From JAWWBS01 sp033720815 (lineage in GTDB: Bacteria; Pseudomonadota; Gammaproteobacteria; Natronospirales; JAJUFS01): a stretch of 17,697 bases of DNA. Both the position numbers and the translations under genes were made by a program. How positions within the stretch are numbered: the stretch's first letter is position 1; every line of letters begins with the position of its first letter. The DNA lies in assembly GCA_033720815.1 (NCBI GenBank), contig JAWWBT010000033.1, positions 1 through 17,697 on the forward strand, read 5' to 3'. Under the pieces are notes generated by a model that made no database searches, had not been told where the DNA came from, and worked only from the letters and a program-made list of their open reading frames with translations. Positions 7,793 to 14,576 of the stretch are shown piece by piece.

Positions 7793-8344
7793 TCAGTTGG
7801 CGACGGAGGTCTGGCGGACGAAGAACTTGACCGGCCCGGCAGTGGCGACTGTCGAACCACGGGCATCCTCGACGACGGCACGGATCGTCCATGTGCCGCG
7901 GTGGACACCATCCAGGGTGTAGCTCAGTGAGCGGCTCGGCCCGGCCTTCAGCTGGCCGTTGAGGAAGAGTTTCACGCGATCGCCCGGGCGGAGCGACGGA
8001 GAAAGCGACAGCTGGACCGGCAGTTTCAGGCCGATATTCCAGAAGACCTGCTCTTCCTTCGGACTGATGAACCCGAAGCTTTCATATCCGGTGGGCTGGT
8101 CGCTGCCCTCGTCCTCGCCTTCTTCTTCCCCGGCGGCGGGCGCTGCCGATTCGCTGCGCGGGGTCGCTACGGCTTTGCCTTCGTAGGTGGGCAGCTCGGG
8201 GAGCTTCACCTCTTCCGCGCCTTCGACCGGCTTGTCGGAATAGTGAACCTTGCCGTTTTCATCGACCCACTTGTACGTGCCCGCCATCGCTGCCGGGGCC
8301 AGCAGCAAGGCAAGGATGAGGAGTCGTGCCGGATTCGTTTTCAT
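7793..8344 (-). CDS. Exported DUF4124-domain protein in the glnA-ntrBC locus
   Basis: This 183-residue protein has a Sec signal peptide (residues 1-21, LLILALLLAPAAMA) followed at once by a DUF4124-type motif, YKWVDENGKVHYSD, typical of small periplasmic proteins. An acidic, low-complexity linker lies at about 68-85 (GEEEGEDEGSD), then a beta-rich C-terminal part (about 90-183), perhaps an Ig-like fold. I start it at the ATG at 8344 because the signal peptide begins there; an upstream in-frame start would add 12 residues without signal character. DUF4124 proteins with a C-terminal extension between glnA and ntrBC are known in several gammaproteobacteria, but their function is unknown. The gene is separated from glnA by two hairpins and from ntrB by 84 bp. 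A link to nitrogen control is only an inference from position. Confidence 0.85.
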   Translation of the reverse strand: MKTNPARLLILALLLAPAAMAGTYKWVDENGKVHYSDKPVEGAEEVKLPELPTYEGKAVATPRSESAAPAAGEEEGEDEGSDQPTGYESFGFISPKEEQVFWNIGLKLPVQLSLSPSLRPGDRVKLFLNGQLKAGPSRSLSYTLDGVHRGTWTIRAVVEDARGSTVATAGPVKFFVRQTSVAN

Positions 8345-8350
8345 GGTTCC

Positions 8351-8380
8351 AGCATAGCGGTACGCAGGACAGCCTGCCAA
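8351..8380 (-). promoter_or_regulatory. Possible sigma-70 promoter for the DUF4124 gene and ntrBC
   Basis: On the minus strand TTGGCA (8380-8375) and TATGCT (8356-8351) are separated by 18 bp. Both are fair matches to -35 and -10. The predicted start would fall very near the ATG at 8344, giving an almost leaderless message, which lowers confidence. It lies just downstream of the glnA terminator, where a separate promoter would be useful. Confidence 0.3.
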
Positions 8381-8401
8381 TGCCAGCGGTCACGTTTCAC
8401 G

Positions 8402-8433
8402 AAAAGAAACGCCGGCAGGAAATCCTGCCGGCG
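8402..8433 (-). terminator. Rho-independent terminator after glnA
   Basis: An 11-bp perfect inverted repeat (CGCCGGCAGGA at 8410-8420, its complement at 8423-8433) with a 2-base spacer at the tip is followed on the minus strand by TTTCTTTT. It lies about 50 bp after the glnA stop and should end most glnA transcripts. This would allow high glnA expression with lower expression of ntrBC. Confidence 0.85.
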
Positions 8434-8437
8434 TCGT

Positions 8438-8459
8438 GGGCCCGGTATGACCCGGGCCC
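8438..8459 (-). repeat. Second GC-rich hairpin between glnA and its terminator
   Basis: GGGCCCGG (8438-8445) and CCGGGCCC (8452-8459) form an 8-bp perfect stem with a 6-base loop. It has no T-tract and sits 4 bp before the terminator stem in the direction of glnA transcription. It may stabilise the mRNA 3' end or help pausing; the role is inferred. Confidence 0.7.
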
Positions 8460-8479
8460 TGCCCCCCTCTCGGGTCGCT

Positions 8480-9889
8480 TTACAGGCTGTAGTACAGGTC
8501 GAATTCCACCGGATGCGTCGTCATGCGCAGGCGGGTGATGTCTTCCGTCTTCAGGCCGATGTAGGCATCGATCAGGTCGTCGGTGAAGACGCCGCCAGCC
8601 TTCAGGAACTCGCGGTCGCTGTCGAGTTCGCGCAGGGCTTCTTCCAGCGAGAACGCCACTTCCGGAATACCCTTGGATTCTTCCGGCGGCAGGTCGTAGA
8701 GGTCCTTGTCCATCGCATCGCCCGGATGGATCTTGTTCTGGATACCGTCGAGACCGGCCATCAGCAGCGCGGCGAAGGCAAAGTACGGGTTCGCCATCGA
8801 ATCCGGGAAACGGACTTCGATGCGACGTGCCTTCGGGTTCGAAATGAACGGCACGCGGATCGAGGCGGAACGGTTACGGGCCGAGTAGGCCAGCTTCACC
8901 GGCGCTTCGAAGCCCGGCACCAGGCGCTTGTAGCTGTTGGTCGACGGGTTCGTGAAGGCGTTCAGGGCCTTGGCGTGCTTGATGATGCCGCCGATGTAGT
9001 AGAGCGCGGTTTCGGACAGGCCGCCATAGCCGTCACCGGTAAACAGGTTCTTGCCGTCCTTCGCGAGCGACATGTGCACGTGCATGCCCGAGCCGTTGTC
9101 ACCGACCAGGGGTTTCGGCATGAAGGTCGCGGTCTTGCCGAAACCGTGGGCAACGTTCTGCACGACGTACTTCAGGATCTGGACTTCGTCCGCCTTCTGC
9201 ACGAGCTCGTTGAACGCGACACCGATTTCACACTGACCGGCAGTTGCCACCTCATGATGGTGCACCTCGGTCTTCAGGCCCATGTCTTCGAGAGCCAGGC
9301 ACATGGTGGAACGGATGTCGTGCAGCGAATCAACCGGCGGGACCGGGAAGTAACCGCCCTTTACCGACGGACGATGGCCGATGTTGCCGCCTTCGTAGAC
9401 CTTCTCGGAGTTCCAGCCCGCCTCGGAAGAATCGATCTGGTAGAAGGAACCGCGCATCTCCGAGCCCCAGCGGACATCGTCGAAAATGAAGAATTCGTTT
9501 TCCGGGCCGAAGAACGCGGTGTCGGCGATACCGGTCGATTTCAGGTAGGCCTCGGCGCGCTTGGCGCAGGAACGCGGATCGCGCTCGTAGCCCTGCATGG
9601 TGTTCGGCTCGACCACGTCGCAGCGGATGTTCAGCATGGCTTCTTCGCTGAAGATATCCAGCACGGCGGTTTCGGCATCCGGCATCAGGATCATGTCGGA
9701 CTCGTTGATGCCCTTCCAGCCGGAGATCGACGAACCGTCGAACATCTTGCCGTCTTCGAAGAAACCATCGTCGATGGTGTGGGCCGGCACGGTCACGTGC
9801 TGCTCCTTGCCCTTCGTGTCGCTGAATCGCAGGTCGACGAAACGGATGTCGTTTTCCTGGATCATCTTGATGACTTCTGCGCCTGTCAT
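8480..9889 (-). CDS. glnA: Glutamine synthetase, type I (GSI-beta)
   Basis: Glutamine synthetase makes glutamine from glutamate, ammonia and ATP in the cytoplasm as a dodecamer. From the ATG at 9889 the product is 469 residues, the same as E. coli GlnA. Visible family landmarks are FDGSSISGW, the metal-binding segment FFGPENEFFIFD, the ammonia/ATP region with VEVHHHEVA-type sequence (TEVHHHEVATAGQCE) and NRSASIRVP. Tyr398 in KDLYDLPPEE is the site where GlnE adenylylates the enzyme, so post-translational control is expected. A TTG start further upstream would add 22 residues, but it lies inside the sigma-54 promoter, and GGAGG stands 7 bases before the ATG at 9889. Transcription is driven by the promoter at 9939-9955 with NtrC operators upstream. 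Confidence 0.97.
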   Translation of the reverse strand: MTGAEVIKMIQENDIRFVDLRFSDTKGKEQHVTVPAHTIDDGFFEDGKMFDGSSISGWKGINESDMILMPDAETAVLDIFSEEAMLNIRCDVVEPNTMQGYERDPRSCAKRAEAYLKSTGIADTAFFGPENEFFIFDDVRWGSEMRGSFYQIDSSEAGWNSEKVYEGGNIGHRPSVKGGYFPVPPVDSLHDIRSTMCLALEDMGLKTEVHHHEVATAGQCEIGVAFNELVQKADEVQILKYVVQNVAHGFGKTATFMPKPLVGDNGSGMHVHMSLAKDGKNLFTGDGYGGLSETALYYIGGIIKHAKALNAFTNPSTNSYKRLVPGFEAPVKLAYSARNRSASIRVPFISNPKARRIEVRFPDSMANPYFAFAALLMAGLDGIQNKIHPGDAMDKDLYDLPPEESKGIPEVAFSLEEALRELDSDREFLKAGGVFTDDLIDAYIGLKTEDITRLRMTTHPVEFDLYYSL

Positions 9890-9938
9890 GGTCTTGCCTC
9901 CAATGGGTAAACCGAAGTGAATGTGCTGGAAGTAGAGA

Positions 9939-9955
9939 TGCAAGCGCCATGCCAA
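9939..9955 (-). promoter_or_regulatory. Sigma-54 (RpoN) promoter of glnA
   Basis: The minus strand reads TTGGCATGGCGCTTGCA. The GG at -24 and GC at -12 have the invariant spacing, and the sequence fits TGGCAYG-N4-TTGCA completely. Transcription should start near 9928, giving a leader of about 39 bases that includes the GGAGG ribosome site. Confidence 0.92.
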
Positions 9956-10005
9956 GAGAGGAGCCCCTTGGGTAGGGCCTCATGGCGCAAGGCGCACGAC
10001 CAGTA

Positions 10006-10022
10006 TGCACCGATATGGTGCA
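10006..10022. promoter_or_regulatory. Strong NtrC operator upstream of glnA
   Basis: TGCACCGATATGGTGCA is a perfect match to the NtrC consensus TGCACC-N5-GGTGCA. Its centre is about 86 bp upstream of the predicted glnA start, in the usual range for NtrC enhancer sites. Confidence 0.92.
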
Positions 10023-10035
10023 TAAGTGTTCGACG

Positions 10036-10052
10036 ATTGCCAGGTTGGTGCA
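10036..10052. promoter_or_regulatory. Degenerate second NtrC operator upstream of glnA
   Basis: One half (GGTGCA, 10047-10052) matches the NtrC consensus exactly; the other half (ATTGCC) is poor. The centre is 30 bp from the strong site, close to three helical turns, which is similar to the paired sites of enteric glnA. Cooperative binding with the strong site is an inference. Confidence 0.5.
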
Positions 10053-10091
10053 TCAGGATTCGCGGCCTCGCCGTGCAAGGGCTCAACACGT

Positions 10092-10097
10092 TATACT
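10092..10097 (+). promoter_or_regulatory. Probable -10 element of the glyQS operon promoter
   Basis: TATACT is a good -10 hexamer, and start of transcription near 10104 would give a leader of about 78 bases before glyQ. No convincing -35 is seen at the right distance. The element lies in the 292-bp region shared with the divergent glnA promoter. Confidence 0.45.
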
Positions 10098-10181
10098 TCC
10101 GCGCTTGTTTCAGGGGTTTCGCGGCAGATACTGCGGCGCGGAACCCGCCGACCGATCCACAACGAGGAGCGAGCGCCCGAG

Positions 10182-11090
10182 ATGGCCATTGATCCCCCGG
10201 CGACCTTCCAGCAGCTGATCCTGCGCCTCCAGAATTACTGGGCCGACCAGGGTTGCGTGCTGATGCAGCCCTACGACATGGAAATGGGCGCGGGCACCTT
10301 CCACCCCGCGACCTTCCTCCGTTCGATCGGCCCCGAGCCGTGGTCTGCGGCCTACGTGCAGCCCTCGCGACGCCCGACCGACGGACGTTACGGCGACAAC
10401 CCGAACCGGCTGCAGCACTATTACCAGTACCAGGTCGTCATCAAGCCTTCGCCGCTGGATATCCAGGATCTCTACCTCGGCTCGCTGGAAGCGTTGGGCA
10501 TTGATCCGCTGGTCCACGACATCCGCTTCGTCGAGGACAACTGGGAATCCCCGACGCTGGGCGCCTGGGGCCTGGGATGGGAAGTCTGGCTGAACGGCAT
10601 GGAAATCACGCAGTTCACGTACTTCCAGCAGGTCGGTGGTATCGAGTGCAAGCCGGTTACCGGCGAGATCACCTACGGACTGGAACGCCTCGCCATGTAC
10701 CTGCAGGGCGTCGAGAACGTTTACGACCTGGTGTGGACCGATGGCCCGCTTGGCAAGGTGAAGTATGGCGACGTGTACCACCAGAACGAGGTGGAACAGT
10801 CGACCTACAACTTCGAGTACGCCGACGCGGCCACCTTCTTCCAGTGGTTCGACTGGTGTGAAACCGAATGCATGCGACTGCTCGAGGCCGGCCTGCCACT
10901 ACCTGCCTATGAAATGGTGCTGCGCGCCTCGCACAGCTTCAACCTGCTCGATGCTCGCAAGGCGATCTCGGTAACGGAGCGCCAGCGTTACATCCTGCGC
11001 GTGCGCAAGATGGCGCAGGGAGTTGCCGAAGCCTATTTCGCGGCCCGCGAGAAACTCGGGTTCCCGATGCTGCAGCAGGAGGAGGAATAA
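10182..11090 (+). CDS. glyQ: Glycyl-tRNA synthetase alpha subunit
   Basis: This is the catalytic subunit of the bacterial alpha2beta2 glycyl-tRNA synthetase, a class II enzyme that charges tRNA-Gly. From the ATG at 10182 the product is 302 residues; E. coli GlyQ has 303. Landmarks of the family include TFQQLILRLQNYWADQGC at the start, MGAGTFHPATFLR, WSAAYVQPSRRPTDGRYGDNPNR and WEVWLNGMEITQFTYFQQ. A GAGGAG ribosome site (10164-10169) precedes the start by 12 bases. An earlier in-frame ATG at 10026 lies upstream of the likely promoter and would add 52 residues that do not belong to the family. The stop codon is followed at once by the glyS ATG, as expected for subunits needed in equal amounts. 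Confidence 0.97.
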   Translation: MAIDPPATFQQLILRLQNYWADQGCVLMQPYDMEMGAGTFHPATFLRSIGPEPWSAAYVQPSRRPTDGRYGDNPNRLQHYYQYQVVIKPSPLDIQDLYLGSLEALGIDPLVHDIRFVEDNWESPTLGAWGLGWEVWLNGMEITQFTYFQQVGGIECKPVTGEITYGLERLAMYLQGVENVYDLVWTDGPLGKVKYGDVYHQNEVEQSTYNFEYADAATFFQWFDWCETECMRLLEAGLPLPAYEMVLRASHSFNLLDARKAISVTERQRYILRVRKMAQGVAEAYFAAREKLGFPMLQQEEE

Positions 11091-13208
11091 ATGAGTCGCC
11101 AGTCCGTCGAAAGAAAGGATTTCCTGCTCGAGATCGGCTGCGAGGAACTTCCGCCGCTGGCGCTAACCCGCCTGGCGAACACGCTGGCCGACGGGATCGG
11201 TGACGGCCTGCGCGACCAGGGGTTCATTGGCAGCGATGTGCACGCAGAGTGGTACGCATCGCCACGTCGCCTCGGCGTGAAGATTCCAGCCGTACTGGAA
11301 AAGCAGGACGACAGGGTCGAGGAAAAGCTCGGTCCACCGGTACAGGCGGCATACAAGGACGGCAAGCCGACCAAGGCCGCGGAAGGTTTCGCCGCGTCGG
11401 TCGGCGCGAACGTGGAAGAACTTGGCAGCCGGGATACCGACAAGGGTGAGCGCCTCGCTTTCACCGTGAATGTGGAAGGCGCGCGGGTTGCCGACAGGCT
11501 TTTCGATATCGTGAACGATGCGATCCGCAAGCTTCCCGTCCCTAAGCGCATGCGCTGGGGAGCAGGTGATACCGAGTTCTCGCGGCCTGTTCACTGGATC
11601 GTGATGCTGCTTGGGGACGAGGTTGTCGAGGGTGACGTACTTGGGGTGCGGACGGGACGCACCACGTTCGGGCATCGCTTCCATGCGCCAGGGGCGATTG
11701 AAATCTCGAGCCCGTCTGACTATCCCGGGAAGCTCGAAAAGGCCCACGTGAAGGTGAATACCGCCAGCGGTGGCCTGACCGAGTACATCCGGGAAGCCAC
11801 GCGTGCCGCGGCCGAATCACTGGGCGGCGTCGCGCTGGGTGTGGAAGGCGAATTGCCGGAAGAAGTCGCCGCGCTCAACGAATGGCCGGTACCGGTCGTC
11901 GGCAACATCCCGGAACGCTTCCTCGAGCTGCCTGAAGAAGTACTTGTTACCACGCTCGAAGTGCACCAGCGGTATTTCCCGCTGCGTGACAAGGGCGGGA
12001 AGCTGATGCCGAACTTCATTACCTTCGCGAACATCGAGTCAAAAGACCCGGACAAGGTACGCGCAGGCAACGAGCGCGTTGTCGTGCCGCGCCTGGAAGA
12101 CGCGGAATTCTTCTGGAACACCGACCGCAAGCGCCCGCTGGCTGATCGTATCGACGAGCTCGACGGCGTCACGTTCCAGAAACAGCTCGGGTCGATCGGC
12201 GACAAGATCCGTCGCGTGGAATCGATCGCATCCGAGGTTGCCGCCCTTATCGATGGCGACATCGAGAAGGTGAAACGTGCCTCGAAGCTGGCGAAGGCCG
12301 ATCTCGTGACCGACATGGTTTTCGAGTTCACGGAACTCCAGGGTGTCATCGGTCGCTACTACGCCGAGGCCGATGGTGAAGACGCGGAAGTGGCCATGGC
12401 CATCTTCGAGCAGTACCTGCCGCGCTTTGCCGGCGACGACCTGCCGGCGACGAAGACGGGACAGGCGGTCGCCATTGCCGACAAGCTGGACACCATCACC
12501 GGCATCTTTGCCATCGACCAGAAACCGACGGGTAGCAAGGATCCGTTTGCCCTGCGTCGCCAGGCGCTGGGCCTGCTTCGCACCATTATCGAACAGGGCC
12601 TGGATATCGACCTGGTCGAACTCGTGGACAAGGCTTTTGCGGCGATGGACCGCAAGGAGCTGGAAAAGAGGATTGGCGAGCGGAACGTACCGCATGAAAT
12701 CGTCGACTTCCTGTTTGATCGTCTCAAGGCGTACTACCAGGACCGCGGAATCCGCAGCGATATCTTCGAAGCGGTTCGCAGCGTGAAACCGACGCGCCCG
12801 CTGGATTTCGACCGCCGAGTGAAGGCCGTGCAGGAATTCCTGCAGACTGAAGAAGCGACTGCGCTTGCCGCAGCGAACAAGCGCATCTCGAATATCCTGA
12901 AAAAGGCCGATGGCGAAATCGCGATGGAGGCCGACGCGAACCGTTTCCAGGACGACGCGGAAAAGGCGCTCGGCGATGCGGTTGCGAAGAAGGCGAAGGA
13001 TATCGCCCCGTTGGCAGCGAAGGGCGATTACGCTGCGATGCTCGCCGAGCTTGCGGAACTTCGTCCACTGGTCGATCGCTTCTTTGATGACGTGATGGTT
13101 ATGGCCGATGACGCTGCGTTGAAGAACAATCGCCTCGCCCTGCTCAACCAGTTGCGCGGCCTGTTCAATCACACGGCCGACTTCGCGCAGATCCAGGTGG
13201 AACAGTGA
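11091..13208 (+). CDS. glyS: Glycyl-tRNA synthetase beta subunit
   Basis: This 705-residue protein (E. coli 689) is the tRNA-binding partner of GlyQ. It starts with FLLEIGCEELPP, the standard N-terminus of GlyS, and contains RMRWGAGDTEFSRPVHWIV, the DPFALRRQALGLLRTI motif, and a C-terminal DALR-like anticodon-binding region (about 580-700, DFDRRVKAVQEFL onward). The AGGAGGAGG run in the last codons of glyQ acts as its ribosome site. The stop overlaps the GTG start of gmhB by 4 bases (GTGA), so the downstream gene is probably translationally coupled. The sequence looks intact throughout. Confidence 0.97.
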   Translation: MSRQSVERKDFLLEIGCEELPPLALTRLANTLADGIGDGLRDQGFIGSDVHAEWYASPRRLGVKIPAVLEKQDDRVEEKLGPPVQAAYKDGKPTKAAEGFAASVGANVEELGSRDTDKGERLAFTVNVEGARVADRLFDIVNDAIRKLPVPKRMRWGAGDTEFSRPVHWIVMLLGDEVVEGDVLGVRTGRTTFGHRFHAPGAIEISSPSDYPGKLEKAHVKVNTASGGLTEYIREATRAAAESLGGVALGVEGELPEEVAALNEWPVPVVGNIPERFLELPEEVLVTTLEVHQRYFPLRDKGGKLMPNFITFANIESKDPDKVRAGNERVVVPRLEDAEFFWNTDRKRPLADRIDELDGVTFQKQLGSIGDKIRRVESIASEVAALIDGDIEKVKRASKLAKADLVTDMVFEFTELQGVIGRYYAEADGEDAEVAMAIFEQYLPRFAGDDLPATKTGQAVAIADKLDTITGIFAIDQKPTGSKDPFALRRQALGLLRTIIEQGLDIDLVELVDKAFAAMDRKELEKRIGERNVPHEIVDFLFDRLKAYYQDRGIRSDIFEAVRSVKPTRPLDFDRRVKAVQEFLQTEEATALAAANKRISNILKKADGEIAMEADANRFQDDAEKALGDAVAKKAKDIAPLAAKGDYAAMLAELAELRPLVDRFFDDVMVMADDAALKNNRLALLNQLRGLFNHTADFAQIQVEQ

Positions 13209-13762
13209 AACAACCCTCGCTGGTAATTCTTGATCGCGACGGCGTGATCAACGAAGACTCTGTGGATTACATCAAGGATGCCGATGAATGGCTGCCCATC
13301 CCCGGCAGCCTCGAAGCAATTGCGAAACTCAGCGCGAAGAAGGTTCCCGTTGCCATCGCGACCAACCAGGCGGGGATCGGTCGTGGCCTGTTCGATGAAT
13401 ATTCGCTGGCGCGGATCCACGCCCGGATGATCGAGGCGATCGAAGATGCCGGCGGGCGAATCGAGTTGATAGCGTTCTGCCCCCACCATCCTGATGACGC
13501 GTGTGAATGCCGCAAGCCGAAACCCGGCCTGCTTTTCACCATCAGTGAAGAACTCGCAATCTCGCTGGAAGACGCCGTGATCATCGGTGATTCGAAGAAG
13601 GATATCGAAGCAGGTCGCGCGGCGGGCACCGCGGCACAATACCTGGTGCTTACCGGCAAGGGCGCAGATGAACGGGAGAAATTCTCTTCGGATATGCCGC
13701 CGGTATTTGCAGACCTGGCCGCGGCCGTGGATCATCTACTGGACGGACCAGCTTCGGAGTGA
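13205..13762 (+). CDS. gmhB: D-glycero-D-manno-heptose-1,7-bisphosphate 7-phosphatase
   Basis: GmhB is a HAD-family phosphatase of the ADP-heptose pathway, which supplies the inner core of lipopolysaccharide. The 185-residue product begins VILDRDGVIN, giving nucleophile Asp10 and acid/base Asp12; Thr53-Asn54 (ATNQAGIGRG) is motif II, and GDSKKDIEAG carries the late acidic motif. Cys92, His94, Cys100 and Cys102 in CPHHPDDACECRKP form the zinc-binding loop diagnostic of GmhB rather than other HAD proteins. The GTG start overlaps the glyS stop. Position between glyS and plsC matches the gene order of Pseudomonas. A related histidinol-phosphate phosphatase activity is possible in this family, but the zinc loop and context favour heptose metabolism. 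Confidence 0.93.
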   Translation: MKQPSLVILDRDGVINEDSVDYIKDADEWLPIPGSLEAIAKLSAKKVPVAIATNQAGIGRGLFDEYSLARIHARMIEAIEDAGGRIELIAFCPHHPDDACECRKPKPGLLFTISEELAISLEDAVIIGDSKKDIEAGRAAGTAAQYLVLTGKGADEREKFSSDMPPVFADLAAAVDHLLDGPASE

Positions 13763-13764
13763 GC

Positions 13765-14505
13765 ATGCGCGCGCTGCAATGGATTCTTTCGATTCTTTAC
13801 ATCGGCTTCATGGTCGGTAGTGTTCTTTTCTTTGCGCTGGGGATCATCCTGCTTTTCTGGGCGCCCTACCAGTGGCGCTTCAATGTCGCGAAAGCATGGT
13901 GCCAGCTGCAGATCTGTACGCTGAAACACGTGCTCGGCCTGGATTACGAAATCGTCGGCCGCGAAAACATTCCGGAACACGCCTGCGTTGTCTACTGGAA
14001 GCACACCTCGAGCTGGGAAACCTTCCTTACACTGGCGATGTGGCCGAAGCAGTGCTGGGTACTGAAACACGAGCTGACCTTCATTCCGATTTTCGGCTGG
14101 GCGCTAAAGCTGATTGAACCGATCGCTATTGATCGCAAGGGCGGGCGTTCTGCCGTCCAGCAGGTGGTGAACCAGGGTCGGGAGAAGATTGCGGAAGAAT
14201 GCTGGATCAACATTTTCCCGGAAGGTACGCGCGTGCCGGCACATACCACGAAGCGCTACGGCAAGTCGGGTGCGATACTCGCGCAGGAAACGAACACGCC
14301 TATCCTGCCGATTGCGCATAATGCCGGCGACCTGTGGCCACGGCATTCGGTGCTGAAGCGTCGGGGCAAGATCCTGGTGAAGATCGGCCCACCGATTTAT
14401 CCAGCCGGGAAATCGGTAGATGAAATAACCAGTGAGGCGCAAGGCTGGATCGAAAACGCGATGCACGAAATCTCGTCGGCCTACCGGCAACACCGCAAGG
14501 ATTGA
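13765..14505 (+). CDS. plsC: 1-acyl-sn-glycerol-3-phosphate acyltransferase (PlsC family)
   Basis: This 246-residue membrane enzyme probably adds the second acyl chain to lysophosphatidic acid in phospholipid synthesis. One or two hydrophobic segments occupy residues 5-35. The catalytic motif is HTSSWE: the His is present but the usual HX4D Asp is Glu, as in a known subgroup of proteobacterial enzymes with HQSAWET-type motifs. NIFPEGTR is the glycerol-phosphate binding motif, and PILPIAHNAG fits the final block. I place the start at ATG 13765 because GGAG lies five bases upstream; a GTG at 13759 overlapping the gmhB stop would add two residues. It ends the glyQS-gmhB operon just before a strong terminator. 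An acyltransferase acting on another lipid cannot be excluded. Confidence 0.88.
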   Translation: MRALQWILSILYIGFMVGSVLFFALGIILLFWAPYQWRFNVAKAWCQLQICTLKHVLGLDYEIVGRENIPEHACVVYWKHTSSWETFLTLAMWPKQCWVLKHELTFIPIFGWALKLIEPIAIDRKGGRSAVQQVVNQGREKIAEECWINIFPEGTRVPAHTTKRYGKSGAILAQETNTPILPIAHNAGDLWPRHSVLKRRGKILVKIGPPIYPAGKSVDEITSEAQGWIENAMHEISSAYRQHRKD

Positions 14506-14523
14506 GAGAATGTCGTCGCCATG

Positions 14524-14554
14524 AAAAAACGCCGCGAATGATCGCGGCGTTTTT
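14524..14554. terminator. Bidirectional terminator between plsC and gyrB
   Basis: CGCCGCGA (14530-14537) and TCGCGGCG (14542-14549) make a perfect 8-bp stem with an ATGA loop. It is flanked by six A on the left and five T on the right, so it can act for plsC on the plus strand and for gyrB on the minus strand. It lies between the two convergent stop codons. Confidence 0.93.
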
Positions 14555-14576
14555 CGTTTGCGGCAGGCGAAGCCGA

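Noticed and set aside
9063..9085. CACGTG-containing palindrome inside glnA
   Set aside because: Bases flanking the CACGTG core (TGTG and GCAT) do not fit parS, and the sequence encodes the conserved MHVHM of GlnA.
8243..9910. Long open frame of 555 codons on the plus strand opposite glnA
   Set aside because: It is antisense to a complete, well-conserved glnA and shows no recognisable domain; long antisense frames are common opposite G+C-rich genes.
9890..9955. TTG start giving glnA 22 extra residues
   Set aside because: The TTG is within the sigma-54 promoter and upstream of the predicted transcription start, while the ATG at 9889 has GGAGG and gives the family length.
9961..9981. Imperfect dyad between the glnA promoter and its NtrC site, considered as an IHF or other regulator site
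   Set aside because: It does not match the IHF consensus and the symmetry is imperfect.
10026..10181. N-terminal extension of glyQ from an upstream ATG
   Set aside because: The added 52 codons lie over the NtrC half-site and the likely promoter, and GlyQ proteins normally begin near the ATG at 10182.
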